From JBLMZI01 sp050258755 (lineage in GTDB: Bacteria; Bacillota; Syntrophomonadia; Syntrophomonadales; DTU052): a stretch of DNA of 64,000 nucleotides. Location of the stretch: positions 186,001-250,000 of the forward strand of contig JBLMZI010000002.1 of the NCBI GenBank assembly GCA_050258755.1, given 5' to 3'. The notes beneath the pieces are model-generated. The model was given only the letters and a program-made list of their open reading frames with translations. It was not told the DNA's origin and did not search any database. The position numbers were made by a program, and so were the translations under genes. Below, in pieces: positions 42,360 through 50,586 of this stretch. Numbering within the stretch: position 1 is the stretch's first letter; every line of letters starts with the position of its first letter.

Positions 42360-44990
42360 TTAAGCATCAACCTTGAATCTTCCCGCTTGATCGAGGAGCC
42401 GCTGGGCCAAATCAGCAAATACCTCTACCGAATGGCGCACCGCCGCTGTCAATTCCTGCTCGGTTTCCACGGTTTTAACCACCGCTTCCGAGGCGGTCCG
42501 GGCCTGCTCGCTCACTGCCACAATACTGGCCGTCTCGCTGACGATCCGGTTCATCGAATTGGTAATGTTTCCTGCTTTCAGGGCGATTTCCCGCGTCCGC
42601 AGATTGATCGGTCCAGTATGCCGGCTGATCTCCTCCAGGATTTCCTCGCTGCGCAGCACCGCCCGGGCCTGGTCGTTCAGCGCGTTCCGGGTTTCCTCCA
42701 TATCCGCAACCACCTGCTCAATGCCGGTCTGAATCGCTTCAATCAAGGGGAGGATATCCTGGGCGGTCCGGCCGGATTGTTCGGCCAGTTTCCCAACCTC
42801 CTCGGCCACCACGGCAAATCCCCGGCCGACTTCACCCGCCCGGGCAGCTTCGATCGCAGCGTTCAGGGCCAGCAGGTTCGTCTGACCGGCTATTTCCGAA
42901 ATGACTTTCACGACATCGCCAATCGCCGCTGAATTGCCGGCCAGTTCATCGGTCGCTTCCGCGATTCGCTGAATGGCGCCCAGGTTTTCCGAGACCTTGT
43001 TTTTCTGCACGGCCGCGGTCTTCAGCCCGTTCATAGCCATTGTCTCGGCTTCGGCGGCCTGACCGGCAACCGATGCCGCTGAGGTTTCGATTTCCTTGAT
43101 CACACCTGCGGTTGAATGGACGAGGTGCGCGGTTTCTTTTACATCCTCGGTCTGCCGGGCCACCGATTGGGCGACCATCTGCATGTTCGAGGCCACTTCA
43201 CCGGCCGCGGCCGACTGCTCAGCTGCCACCTGCACCGCTTCCTGTGCGGTGTCCCGGATCGCTGCCCCATATGAGAGCAAATGCTGCGCCGCGGCTTTGA
43301 GCTGGACCAGCATGTTGTTGAAAACCTCACGAAGAATGCCTAATTTGCCGACCCGGCTTTTCGGGCTGATTTCACTGGTTAAATCACCGGCAGCCACCTG
43401 TCCGGCATGCCTGACCAGGGTCAAAGTCGGACGGATATAGCCCCGCACATCGCTGCCGGTGTCGACCCAGTAAACGATCGCCGTCGCTGTCAGCGCGCAG
43501 AACAGCCCGATCCCAAACGCGAGCCAGTTCATCAGGTCGGTGGTCCAGAGAATAAACACGGTAAACGGGATTACCGCGGCAAAGTCAAAGATCAATGTCT
43601 GTTTCCAGTACTGTCTGATCACATTCTGTATTTCCGCGATTTCGAGGGCTTCCTGATCAGCGTCGCCCTCCGAAACGGCTGCGGCTTCGCCGACCTTGAA
43701 GCTGAACGCTTCCTGGTTCAAAGCCCCGGCCAGTTCATGGAAGTGATCCGACAGCGACCGCAGGTTCGCGGCCAGCCGGATCTGATCCTGAATCCGCCCG
43801 GCAATGCTCTCCAGGATGCCGGCGGACTGAAGGACGGCCGCACCGGTCCCGCGCGAAAGGGATTCCAGGTTCTCCACATGACCGGTTACCGTCTCCAGTT
43901 CGGCTGTGATCCTGTCCGTTTCCAGGGCGGTTTGGTCCAGATTCCGAATCACCTGATCAATCACGCCGCTGTTTTCCTCGATCGCCACCGATTGCTCCTG
44001 GGCACCGGCAGCCGCGACAGCCATCTGCGCCGCTACCTGATGCACGCTCTGCTGAATTGACTGGATCAGCCCGCCAATCCGGGCCGCAGCCTGCCCCGAC
44101 TGGTCAGCCAGTTTTCGAATTTCCTGGGCGACCACCCCGAACCGGACACTCTGGTCGCCGGAGCGGGCCGCCTCAATGGAGGCGTTCAAAGCCAGCAGAT
44201 TGGTCTGCTCAGCAATACTGCCGATCGATTCCATGATCCGCCCAATGGTCTGGGCCTGCTCAGATAATGCGGTAATGGCCCCGGCCATCTTTTCGATGAC
44301 CTGACGGTTTGTTGCCATGCGGCCTTTCTGTTCCCTGACCGTTTCTTCCCCTTCGCGGGCTGTAACCCGGGCCGCTTCAATGACCCGGGAAACCGCGCGT
44401 ACACTCTCCCCGATCTGGCCAAGATCAGCCTGTACACTGTCAACCGCGGCGATGATGCTGCGGCCAGCCGTTATCTGTTCCCGGGACCCGGTCTCAACCT
44501 GTTCCAGGGCCGCAGCGGCGTCATGCACCTGTTGGGTCACAGCACCAACCTGATCGATCAGCAGCCGCAGCGAAGCCTCCACCTGGCGCGAGCTGTCCAG
44601 CACGGTAGCCACCAGGCTGGTGATGCCCCGACCCATCCGCTGAAACGCCTTTTTGGTCGTTTCCAGCAGGTCGAAGTTGTGGCCGGACAGATCCAGGGTC
44701 AGGTCCTTTTGCGTCATCGCCTCAATAAATTCCGTCATCACAATGACCGGTTTCATGAATTTCAGGATGTTCGCCGCCAGGGCGGCAACCCCGACCAGAA
44801 AACCGGCGGCCATGGTATCAAGCCCGGCAATCACATAAGCTTTGAACGGCACGTTGACGCCGGTTACGGTCTCGTAAAGAAAGCAGAACAGGAGCCCGAA
44901 CGGGAGCAGGGCAAACATGTTGAAGAAGATGATTTGAATGGAGTGATTGCGGGTGGAACGTTTGATTGCGGCTTCAGCGTTGTTTTTCAT
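42360..44990 (-). CDS. Double-headed methyl-accepting chemotaxis protein
   Basis: An 876 aa receptor built from two complete modules. Module 1: two membrane helices (about residues 17-78) with only a short outer loop, then a signalling coiled coil whose tip reads IAEQTNLLALNASIEAARSG near residue 257. Module 2: two more helices (about 463-503), a HAMP-like stretch, and a second signalling domain with tip IAGQTNLLALNAAIEAARAG near 700. Neither module has a visible periplasmic sensor domain. ATG at 44990 with AGGGGAG upstream. The tip sequences should contact CheA/CheW. A receptor with two signalling heads in one chain is unusual; sensing may occur in the membrane. Confidence 0.93.
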   Translation of the reverse strand: MKNNAEAAIKRSTRNHSIQIIFFNMFALLPFGLLFCFLYETVTGVNVPFKAYVIAGLDTMAAGFLVGVAALAANILKFMKPVIVMTEFIEAMTQKDLTLDLSGHNFDLLETTKKAFQRMGRGITSLVATVLDSSRQVEASLRLLIDQVGAVTQQVHDAAAALEQVETGSREQITAGRSIIAAVDSVQADLGQIGESVRAVSRVIEAARVTAREGEETVREQKGRMATNRQVIEKMAGAITALSEQAQTIGRIMESIGSIAEQTNLLALNASIEAARSGDQSVRFGVVAQEIRKLADQSGQAAARIGGLIQSIQQSVHQVAAQMAVAAAGAQEQSVAIEENSGVIDQVIRNLDQTALETDRITAELETVTGHVENLESLSRGTGAAVLQSAGILESIAGRIQDQIRLAANLRSLSDHFHELAGALNQEAFSFKVGEAAAVSEGDADQEALEIAEIQNVIRQYWKQTLIFDFAAVIPFTVFILWTTDLMNWLAFGIGLFCALTATAIVYWVDTGSDVRGYIRPTLTLVRHAGQVAAGDLTSEISPKSRVGKLGILREVFNNMLVQLKAAAQHLLSYGAAIRDTAQEAVQVAAEQSAAAGEVASNMQMVAQSVARQTEDVKETAHLVHSTAGVIKEIETSAASVAGQAAEAETMAMNGLKTAAVQKNKVSENLGAIQRIAEATDELAGNSAAIGDVVKVISEIAGQTNLLALNAAIEAARAGEVGRGFAVVAEEVGKLAEQSGRTAQDILPLIEAIQTGIEQVVADMEETRNALNDQARAVLRSEEILEEISRHTGPINLRTREIALKAGNITNSMNRIVSETASIVAVSEQARTASEAVVKTVETEQELTAAVRHSVEVFADLAQRLLDQAGRFKVDA

Positions 44991-45079
44991 GCGATTCTCC
45001 CCTCTGCTTCCGGTCATTCAAAAACATTCTCCAGGTTTTGGGGTGAAGCAGTGCGATGCTTCGCAAATGTACCGTTCCT

Positions 45080-45088
45080 ATTGTACCA
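45080..45088 (-). promoter_or_regulatory. Extended -10 promoter of the chemoreceptor gene
   Basis: TGG followed by TACAAT on the minus strand (45088-45080), about 90 bp before the ATG at 44990; the -35 box is poor. No sigma-28 promoter was seen for this gene. Confidence 0.45.
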
Positions 45089-45130
45089 TAATCCGCGCGA
45101 TATTGGGCATTTTCAGGGGAACAAGAAATC

Positions 45131-45157
45131 AAAAACCCGGCGGGTTTTCCCGCCGGG
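45131..45157 (-). terminator. Terminator of hpf
   Basis: CCCGGCGGG and CCCGCCGGG form a perfect 9-bp stem with an AAAA loop, followed on the minus strand by TTTTTGATTT. It lies about 65 bp after the hpf stop. Confidence 0.9.
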
Positions 45158-45219
45158 CCCAGCGATTGTTTATTGTAAAGCAGGGCTTTGATAAACGGAA
45201 AAGCCCCAATCCGTTTCGG

Positions 45220-45753
45220 TCAGTTAAATTCCGGTTCGATTAAACCGTAATTGCCGTCTTTCCGGCGATAGACCACGTTCACTTCGTCAGCCAGAACGTT
45301 GTAGAAAACGAAGAAACTGTGCCCCAACAGATTCATCTGCATGACCGCTTCCTCAACATCCATCGGCTTCAGCGCAAACCGTTTCGTGCGCGTGATTTTG
45401 AAGTGTTCGGGCTCCTCTTTGGCGCTCTCGATCTCCACCGTAACCGCCTTTTTCAGTCCGACATTGCGGTACCGGCGGTATATCTTTGTCTTGTATTTGT
45501 CGATCTGCTTTTCTAGCTTTTCAACCACCAGATCGACCGAGGAATACATATCGGTGCTGGCTTCTTCCCCCCTTAGGATGACACCGTTCAAGGGAATGGT
45601 CACTTCCACCTTGTGTTGGTCTCCCTCGACTGAGAGAGTTGCTAGGACGCGGGCGTCCTCGATGAATTTTTCGAGCTTGGAAAGTCTTTTTTCTGTGTAG
45701 TCTTTGAGCGCGTCTGTGAGTTCGATGTGTTTGCCCCGAATCTCAAACTTCAT
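45220..45753 (-). CDS. hpf: Ribosome hibernation-promoting factor, long form
   Basis: Joins 70S ribosomes into inactive 100S dimers in stationary phase. The 177 aa product has the S30AE ribosome-binding domain (residues 1-100, MKFEIRGKHIELTDALKDY, YSSVDLVVEKLEKQIDKYK) and the C-terminal dimerisation domain (about 120-177, RFALKPMDVEEAVMQMNLLGH partial, VNVVYRRKDGNYGLIEP), which marks the long form usual in Firmicutes. ATG at 45753 with GGGTGG upstream; the longer open frame runs through the promoter. Control looks like sigma-H (45785-45814). Confidence 0.95.
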   Translation of the reverse strand: MKFEIRGKHIELTDALKDYTEKRLSKLEKFIEDARVLATLSVEGDQHKVEVTIPLNGVILRGEEASTDMYSSVDLVVEKLEKQIDKYKTKIYRRYRNVGLKKAVTVEIESAKEEPEHFKITRTKRFALKPMDVEEAVMQMNLLGHSFFVFYNVLADEVNVVYRRKDGNYGLIEPEFN

Positions 45754-45784
45754 ACGACCACCCTTTCCCTCGCTGGTCTTTATT

Positions 45785-45814
45785 ATATTCTCCATTGTAA
45801 CTTGAAAATCCTGC
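45785..45814 (-). promoter_or_regulatory. Sigma-H-type promoter of hpf
   Basis: On the minus strand GCAGGATTT (45814-45806), a 12-bp spacer, and GGAGAATAT (45793-45785) match every fixed base of the Bacillus sigma-H consensus RNAGGAWWW-N11/12-RNNGAATWW. It is about 30 bp before the hpf start. Bacillus hpf (yvyD) is also partly under sigma-H. Activity here is inferred. Confidence 0.65.
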
Positions 45815-45911
45815 CCGGGTGAAGTTTGGTACAATCCCTAAACGGCGGGAAATGCCCGTTCAAAAAAGCGGCTCGATAATGGCAAAAGCAATCGCAGACC
45901 CCAAGGCAGGT

Positions 45912-45968
45912 GAAAAGGCGTTCATACGGCCGGTTTCCTGCTTTGTTGAAAACGGCTGACGAACGCCT
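45912..45968 (-). terminator. Terminator after the amino-acid ABC transporter genes
   Basis: AGGCGTTC (45968-45961) and GAACGCCT (45923-45916) enclose a second stem (GCCG..TTTC with GAAA..CGGC), then TTTTC follows on the minus strand, just after the ATPase gene stop at 45989. Confidence 0.65.
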
Positions 45969-45988
45969 GATTGTCATTTCTATTCGAT

Positions 45989-46714
45989 TTATACGAGAAT
46001 TTTGCTTAAGAAAGATTTGGTCCGGTCGTTCTCCGGCGCCTCGAACAGTTTGGCCGGCGGACCCTCCTCAAGCATGCGCCCTTCGTCCATAAAGATCACC
46101 CGATGCCCGACTTCCTTGGCAAATCCCATTTCATGCGTGACGACGATCATGGTCATGCCTTCGTGCGCCAGTTGTTTCATGACTTCAAGCACCTCGCCGA
46201 CCATCTCCGGGTCCAGGGCCGAGGTTGGTTCGTCAAACAGCATCACGGTCGGTTTCATGGCCAGGGCCCGGGCGATCGCGACCCGCTGTTTCTGCCCGCC
46301 GGACAACTGCTGCGGAAAAACGTTGGCCTTATCAGATAAGCCGACCTTGCGCAGCAGTTCCACCGCTTCGGCCTCCGCCTCATCCTTCGATTTCCCTTTG
46401 ACCTTCATCGGGCCGAGCGTGATATTCTGGAGTGCGGTCATATGCGGGAACAGGTTAAAAAGTTGGAACACCATGCCAACATGCTCGCGGACCTTCGTCA
46501 GGTTGGTCGCCGGCGAAGTCACTTCCACCCCGTCGATCACAACCCGTCCGGAATCCACCTTCTCCAGGCGGTTCAGGCAGCGCAGAAAGGTGCTTTTGCC
46601 CGAGCCGCTGGGTCCGATCACGACCAGCACCTCTTTTTGAGACACCCGACAGTTGATCTCTTTCAAAACCTGAAGATGGCCGAAGCTTTTAAAGACGTTT
46701 TCGACGATAATCAC
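45989..46714 (-). CDS. Polar amino acid ABC transporter, ATP-binding protein (GlnQ-like)
   Basis: ATPase of an amino-acid importer, 241 aa. Seen: VIGPSGSGKSTFLRCLNRLE (Walker A), the Q-loop VGMVFQLFNLFPHMTALQN in part, signature LSGGQKQRVAIARALAM, Walker B VMLFDEPTSALDPEMVGEVL and VVTHEMGFA. The pattern is typical of the GlnQ/HisP group. GTG at 46714 overlaps the permease stop as GTGA. Order is binding protein, permease, ATPase. The exact amino acid cannot be read from the sequence. Confidence 0.94.
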   Translation of the reverse strand: MIIVENVFKSFGHLQVLKEINCRVSQKEVLVVIGPSGSGKSTFLRCLNRLEKVDSGRVVIDGVEVTSPATNLTKVREHVGMVFQLFNLFPHMTALQNITLGPMKVKGKSKDEAEAEAVELLRKVGLSDKANVFPQQLSGGQKQRVAIARALAMKPTVMLFDEPTSALDPEMVGEVLEVMKQLAHEGMTMIVVTHEMGFAKEVGHRVIFMDEGRMLEEGPPAKLFEAPENDRTKSFLSKILV

Positions 46715-47427
46715 GCTGTCTTCAGCCTCCTTTCGGCATAAACCTCAAGGGCGTAGAAGATGGTATAGAGTCCAAGGTAAAACAGCGCAACCTCAGCCCA
46801 CATCGGGAACGTGACATAGGTCTTGGCGATAAGCAGCTGCCCTTGGCGGGTCAGCTCGACCAGTGCGATCACCGATACGAGGGAAGTATCCTTTAAAATC
46901 GCGATGAACTCATTGATGAGCGGCGGAATCATCATCTTGAAGGCCTGGGGCAAAATGACGTACTGCATCGTTTGCCGGTAGGTGAGCCCCAATGACATCG
47001 CAGCTTCGGTCTGGCCCCGGTCGATGGACTGAATCCCCGCTCTTACAATCTCGGCCGTATACGCACCGCAGTTGACCGACAAGGCTACGATCGCGCCGAA
47101 AAAGGGATCGACCGGCCTGAACAATAACGGAAGAATTCCGAAATACCAGAGATAGATCTGTACCAGCAGCGGAGTCCCTCTGAAGAAATGAACATATCCC
47201 GAAGAAAAGCTGCGCAGCAGGAAGTTCTTTGAAAGCCGGAACATCCCCATAAACATCCCGATCATGGCGCCGATGCCAACCGAAGTCGCGGTCAGTTTGA
47301 GCGTCATTTTGGTCCCCTCGACCATAATCGGGAAAGCCTTGATCAGGTCTTCCAGTTTAATGAATTCGGCAAGCCCTGGCCACCAGATGAATAGATTTGC
47401 AAATGAAAACATGTCGAGTCCAGTCAT
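46711..47427 (-). CDS. Polar amino acid ABC transporter, permease
   Basis: Membrane subunit of HisM/GlnP type, 238 aa with about five helices. The family motif EAAMSLGLTYRQTMQYVILPQA (EAA loop, partial: EAAMSLGLTYRQTM) contacts the ATPase. FRGTPLLVQIYLWYFG is also typical. The start is uncertain: ATG at 47427 has GGGGAG eleven bases upstream; GTG at 47439 has the same site with no spacing. The ATPase gene overlaps its 3' end, and a large hairpin lies between it and the binding-protein gene. Confidence 0.93.
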   Translation of the reverse strand: MTGLDMFSFANLFIWWPGLAEFIKLEDLIKAFPIMVEGTKMTLKLTATSVGIGAMIGMFMGMFRLSKNFLLRSFSSGYVHFFRGTPLLVQIYLWYFGILPLLFRPVDPFFGAIVALSVNCGAYTAEIVRAGIQSIDRGQTEAAMSLGLTYRQTMQYVILPQAFKMMIPPLINEFIAILKDTSLVSVIALVELTRQGQLLIAKTYVTFPMWAEVALFYLGLYTIFYALEVYAERRLKTA

Positions 47428-47529
47428 AAGTACTCGCACTCCCCTATTCCACTAAACGAGATGGACCTTTTGGCCAATGACCTCCCGCCAACCGATCCGG
47501 GAAGATAAAAGCCGCTTTCTACACAGTAA

Positions 47530-47558
47530 GTGCGCGGTGGGTTGTCCCAACCGCGCAC
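47530..47558 (-). promoter_or_regulatory. Stable RNA hairpin between binding-protein and permease genes
   Basis: GTGCGCGG (47530-47537) and CCGCGCAC (47551-47558) pair perfectly, extended by GGG/CCC inside. No T-run follows. Such hairpins often protect the upstream binding-protein mRNA and lower expression of the permease genes. Confidence 0.55.
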
Positions 47559-47600
47559 GACCAGTCGTGTTCTGTTATAAACGGTCCCCGGCCGCACTGC

Positions 47601-48380
47601 TTACTGCGGCATATCTCCGAAATACTTTTTGAAGATCTCGTCGTATTTGCCGTTTTCCTTGATTTTCTTCAGGCCGTTATCGACGAGCGTTTTGAATTCG
47701 CTGCCTTTCGCGAATGCGATCCCATACGGCTCCGCGGAGAGCAGGCTGCCAACCATTTTGGCTTCAGGATGCCCTTTTTTGATGTAGTCCGCGGTGACGG
47801 GCATATCGTTGATGACCGCGTCGGCGCCTTTATTCTTCATTTCAGCGAACGCGATATCAATCGTGTTGAAGGTTTTAATCACGGTGGACGGATTCTTGGC
47901 CTTGATCGATTCGGCCATGCTCGCACCGGTGGTGCCGATCTGCACCGCGACAGTCTTGCCCTTCAGGTCGTTCAGGGTCTTAATCGTATTGTTGTCAGCC
48001 GGTACCGCGATAATCAGACCGGAATTAAAATACGGATCGCTGAAGTCGACCGACTTTTTCCGCTCGTCGTTGATCGACATCGCTGAGATGGCGGCATCGA
48101 TGTTGCCCGCCTGCAGCGCCGGAATCAAGCCGTCGAAACCGAGGCTGACGATTTCAATCTTGAAGCCGCCGGCTTCTGCGATCGCCTGGAACAGTTCCAT
48201 GTCGAATCCGGTGAATTTGCCGTTGTTATCAACCATCTCGAAGGGCGGATAGGTCGTTTCCGAACCGACCTTGTAGACCTTGTCTTTGTTGGTGTCCGCC
48301 TTTTTGTCACAGCCGACGGCCATAAACGCCAATGAAATAACCAACAAGGCAACCAGGAAAACGCTTAAAATCCTCTTCAA
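47601..48380 (-). CDS. Amino acid ABC transporter substrate-binding lipoprotein
   Basis: Solute-binding protein of family 3, 259 aa. The N-terminus is a lipoprotein signal (KRILSVFLVALLVISLAF then AVGC, Cys about residue 24). Mature motifs fit the family: VGSETTYPPFEMVD, GFDMELFQAIAEAGG, DAAISAMSIN, and FKKYFGDMPQ at the end. TTG at 48380 has GGAGG eight bases upstream and gives the signal peptide directly; the longer frame adds a charged stretch. First gene of the importer operon, with a strong promoter at 48414-48442. Confidence 0.94.
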   Translation of the reverse strand: MKRILSVFLVALLVISLAFMAVGCDKKADTNKDKVYKVGSETTYPPFEMVDNNGKFTGFDMELFQAIAEAGGFKIEIVSLGFDGLIPALQAGNIDAAISAMSINDERKKSVDFSDPYFNSGLIIAVPADNNTIKTLNDLKGKTVAVQIGTTGASMAESIKAKNPSTVIKTFNTIDIAFAEMKNKGADAVINDMPVTADYIKKGHPEAKMVGSLLSAEPYGIAFAKGSEFKTLVDNGLKKIKENGKYDEIFKKYFGDMPQ

Positions 48381-48413
48381 AACCAGTTCCTCCTTGTGGC
48401 CGAATTTTTTAAC

Positions 48414-48442
48414 ATTATACTCCAACGGGCGTGCGCTGTCAG
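48414..48442 (-). promoter_or_regulatory. Promoter of the amino-acid ABC operon
   Basis: CTGACA (48442-48437), a 17-bp spacer and a perfect TATAAT (48419-48414) on the minus strand, about 40 bp before the start at 48380. Three DnaA boxes lie just upstream. Confidence 0.8.
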
Positions 48443-48472
48443 CAAGGATTCGACACAGATCGACTCTCCGGC

Positions 48473-48523
48473 TGTGGATAACTCTGTTGATAAGTACTCA
48501 AAACGGGCAATATTTGTGGATAA
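48473..48523 (+). promoter_or_regulatory. Cluster of three DnaA boxes
   Basis: TGTGGATAA, the reverse complement of the DnaA box TTATCCACA, is perfect at 48473-48481 and 48515-48523; TGTTGATAA at 48485-48493 has one mismatch. All three share one orientation within 51 bp. There is no dnaA, dnaN or AT-rich unwinding region nearby, so this is not an origin. DnaA control or titration is possible. Confidence 0.65.
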
Positions 48524-48546
48524 GTCACCGCTTGGGTGTCTGAAAA

Positions 48547-49044
48547 CTAAGATTTGTCGGATTTCGTAGAATATGAAGGCGGGGTTTGATTCGATTTGTA
48601 GGCATTTTTTACACTGCCGGGCGAAATCGCACCGTTACGCAGTTCGCGTCCAATATTGCGGATTTTTTCCCGCATGACGGTCTCAAGCCGTTCGTACGAA
48701 CGGGTAACGTCTTCAATGACCTGGCTCAGTTCCGCGATCGCTTCCACCATGGACTGGTACTCCTCCTCGGTGACGCGTTCGCGCAGTAAACTCAGCCTGA
48801 TTTCCGGCAGATCCAACTGCTGCGCCAGCCGGTTTTCCATCTGGCTTCCCGATACACGCCACTCCTCCAGCCGAATCAGGTGATCCTTCTGCAGAGTCAT
48901 CTGTTCCCAGAAAGTGTCCATTACCGCCGGGAATTGCTCGCCCTGAACAATATCGGTCTGGGTTTGGGACACTGCGAGGATTTTTCGATAGGTTTCGGAC
49001 TGGCGCACCAGGTTGTCCACCAGTTCGCAGACCAACTGCTGCAA
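48547..49044 (-). CDS. FlgN-like flagellar export chaperone (tentative)
   Basis: A 165 aa helical protein with the general look of FlgN: an N-terminal QQLVCELVDNLVRQSETYRKIL, then charged helices (TLQKDHLIRLEEWRV), and a disordered Ser/Thr/Lys tail. FlgN binds the hook-filament junction proteins FlgK and FlgL. No signature is decisive; the call rests on helix pattern and on its place after fliD-flaG-fliS-fliT. TTG at 49044 has GGGGTGG six bases upstream. GCCGATAG near 49120 resembles a sigma-28 -10 box, but no -35 box fits. Confidence 0.5.
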   Translation of the reverse strand: MQQLVCELVDNLVRQSETYRKILAVSQTQTDIVQGEQFPAVMDTFWEQMTLQKDHLIRLEEWRVSGSQMENRLAQQLDLPEIRLSLLRERVTEEEYQSMVEAIAELSQVIEDVTRSYERLETVMREKIRNIGRELRNGAISPGSVKNAYKSNQTPPSYSTKSDKS

Positions 49045-49101
49045 AAAATTCCACCCCTTTATTGCGCCAAAAGCGCCGTGGTACACCGTATAAATGAAAA
49101 C

Positions 49102-49130
49102 GAGCCGAAAGCGTATCTTTCTATCGGCTC
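49102..49130 (-). terminator. Hairpin between the fliT-like and flgN-like genes
   Basis: GAGCC/GGCTC and GAAAG/CTTTC form one hairpin with a GATA bulge, followed on the minus strand by GTTTTCATTT. A second perfect 9-bp inverted repeat (GATTCCCGG/CCGGGAATC, 49166-49194) lies just upstream. Partial termination would lower flgN-like expression. Confidence 0.55.
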
Positions 49131-49204
49131 AATCGATCATGCGGATAACTGAATCCAATGTAACCGATTCCCGGCGAGGTTGTCACCGGGAATCTTTTCA
49201 TTGA

Positions 49205-49657
49205 TCAGCGTTTTCGGTCAAAGAAAAACGGTTCCTCGGTCCCGTTCGGCACCGAGCCCTGACCATATGCGTTTCGGGCTCTCCGGTCGTTTTCCACATC
49301 AGTCAGTTTCCGTTTGAGTTCCTGAAAATCCCGCTCCAAAATCTGGTTCGCCGCCTCATCGTTTTTCGCGATCCCGGCTGCAATCGTTAGCGTCTTTCGA
49401 AGAATCCCGTCGATCTCCGCACGTTCCGCCCCGGTCCACTCGGTTTCGGCGGTGTCAGCGATCCAATCATTGATCCCATCCACCTCGCTCATCAGATCCT
49501 GCCGCTTGCCCTGCAGGGTCAGCAGTTCAAGATCGAAGTCGGTTTTTTGACCGTGTTCAAGCAGTGCCAGTTCCTGTGCCGAGATTTCATACATCTCGAC
49601 AAAGGTCTGGTGCCGCCGAACGAGCATGGTCTGAAGATCGACAAAGGAAATGTGCAT
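49205..49657 (-). CDS. FliT-like flagellar protein (tentative)
   Basis: A 150 aa all-helical protein (FVEMYEISAQELALLEHG, LQGKRQDLMSEVDGINDWI, FQELKRKLTDVENDRRAR). FliT is a small helical chaperone for FliD and usually follows fliS, as here; the stop of fliS is 3 bp before the ATG, whose ribosome site AAGGGG is in the last fliS codons. Sequence motifs alone would not identify it, so confidence comes mainly from gene order. Confidence 0.6.
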   Translation of the reverse strand: MHISFVDLQTMLVRRHQTFVEMYEISAQELALLEHGQKTDFDLELLTLQGKRQDLMSEVDGINDWIADTAETEWTGAERAEIDGILRKTLTIAAGIAKNDEAANQILERDFQELKRKLTDVENDRRARNAYGQGSVPNGTEEPFFFDRKR

Positions 49658-49659
49658 GA

Positions 49660-50115
49660 CTACCCCTTGATGTTCAGGCTTTTGAGCTCCACCGGAGCAG
49701 GTGCGGACTCTTCCGCCGGACGGGCTACGGCAGCAGCCGTGACTGAGGTCTTTCTGATCGCCTCATCCCACACCGCCCGCAGTTCGGCCAGGAAGCCCTG
49801 AACTTCCAGCACCGGTTCGACATCTTTGCGGACATTCGCCTGGACCAGCTGAAGATACATATATTCGTACAGTCCGTATAACGTCTGGGAAAGTTCGATT
49901 TCCATATTAAGACTGCACTTCAGCTCCTGAATAATGTCCTGCGCCTTCACCAGCGCATTATGGGACGCAACGATATTCTTGTCCGCCAACGCTAGTTTGG
50001 CCATTTCGAGGTTTTTAATCGCCGCATCGTAGAGCATGAGCAGCAGCCGGCCCGGGCTGGCAGTCTCAACCATTGATGTTTTATATTGGCTGTATGCATG
50101 TTGATTCGCACTCAC
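49660..50115 (-). CDS. fliS: Flagellar export chaperone FliS
   Basis: Binds the C-terminus of flagellin in the cytoplasm and keeps it from polymerising. Residues 1-120 match the family: YSQYKTSMVETASPGRLLLMLYDAAIKNL in part (TASPGRLLLMLYDAAIKNL), ELSQTLYGLYEYMYLQLVQAN. The last 30 residues are a low-complexity Ala/Pro/Glu tail. GTG at 50115 with AGGGGG upstream. It lies between flaG and fliT-like genes, the standard order. Confidence 0.94.
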   Translation of the reverse strand: MSANQHAYSQYKTSMVETASPGRLLLMLYDAAIKNLEMAKLALADKNIVASHNALVKAQDIIQELKCSLNMEIELSQTLYGLYEYMYLQLVQANVRKDVEPVLEVQGFLAELRAVWDEAIRKTSVTAAAVARPAEESAPAPVELKSLNIKG

Positions 50116-50143
50116 GCTTCATTCCCCCTGCCTTCTAGTGTCA

Positions 50144-50530
50144 CTAGATAAATTCATCGACCAAGACTCCTACCATGTTCTGAAACATGGACGCCATCTC
50201 CTTGATCTTCGAAGACAGCTCCAGCACACTGTCGGCCGGGATTTCCTTCAGCACCTTGTTCGTCGCCGCTTCGACCACCTGAACCTGCACCCGTTCGGTT
50301 GCGTCATCAACCGAAAAACGGAGCGAATGGTTCATCGTTTCCAGCACCTTGTTCACGTCCTCGACATTCTTCCTGACTTCGTCTTCGGACATTTTTGGGG
50401 CCGGGCCTTGTGCTTGGGCGGCTTTCGCAGCATCTGCCTCCTGGCGCTGCTGGATCAGCCGCTCGGGCGGTGGCGCGCTTTGCGGTCTTACCACGGGAAC
50501 TGCTACGGGTTCGCTTACCTTGATATCCAT
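50144..50530 (-). CDS. flaG: FlaG-family flagellar protein
   Basis: A 128 aa protein with a variable, Pro/Gln/Ala-rich N-terminus and the conserved C-terminal FlaG domain (about 55-128): LRFSVDDATERVQVQVVEAAT, then IPADSVLELSSKIKEM. FlaG influences filament length in some bacteria; its exact task is unclear. ATG at 50530 has an almost ideal AAGGAGGTGAT, suggesting strong translation. It sits between fliD and fliS. Confidence 0.88.
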   Translation of the reverse strand: MDIKVSEPVAVPVVRPQSAPPPERLIQQRQEADAAKAAQAQGPAPKMSEDEVRKNVEDVNKVLETMNHSLRFSVDDATERVQVQVVEAATNKVLKEIPADSVLELSSKIKEMASMFQNMVGVLVDEFI

Positions 50531-50586
50531 TCAAATCACCTCCTTGTGATTGGAATCCTATCTGGCGCCGTCAAGCGGAATAACCG

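Noticed and set aside
48473..48523. Replication origin
   Set aside because: Only three DnaA boxes, no AT-rich unwinding stretch, and no dnaA, dnaN or other origin genes nearby.
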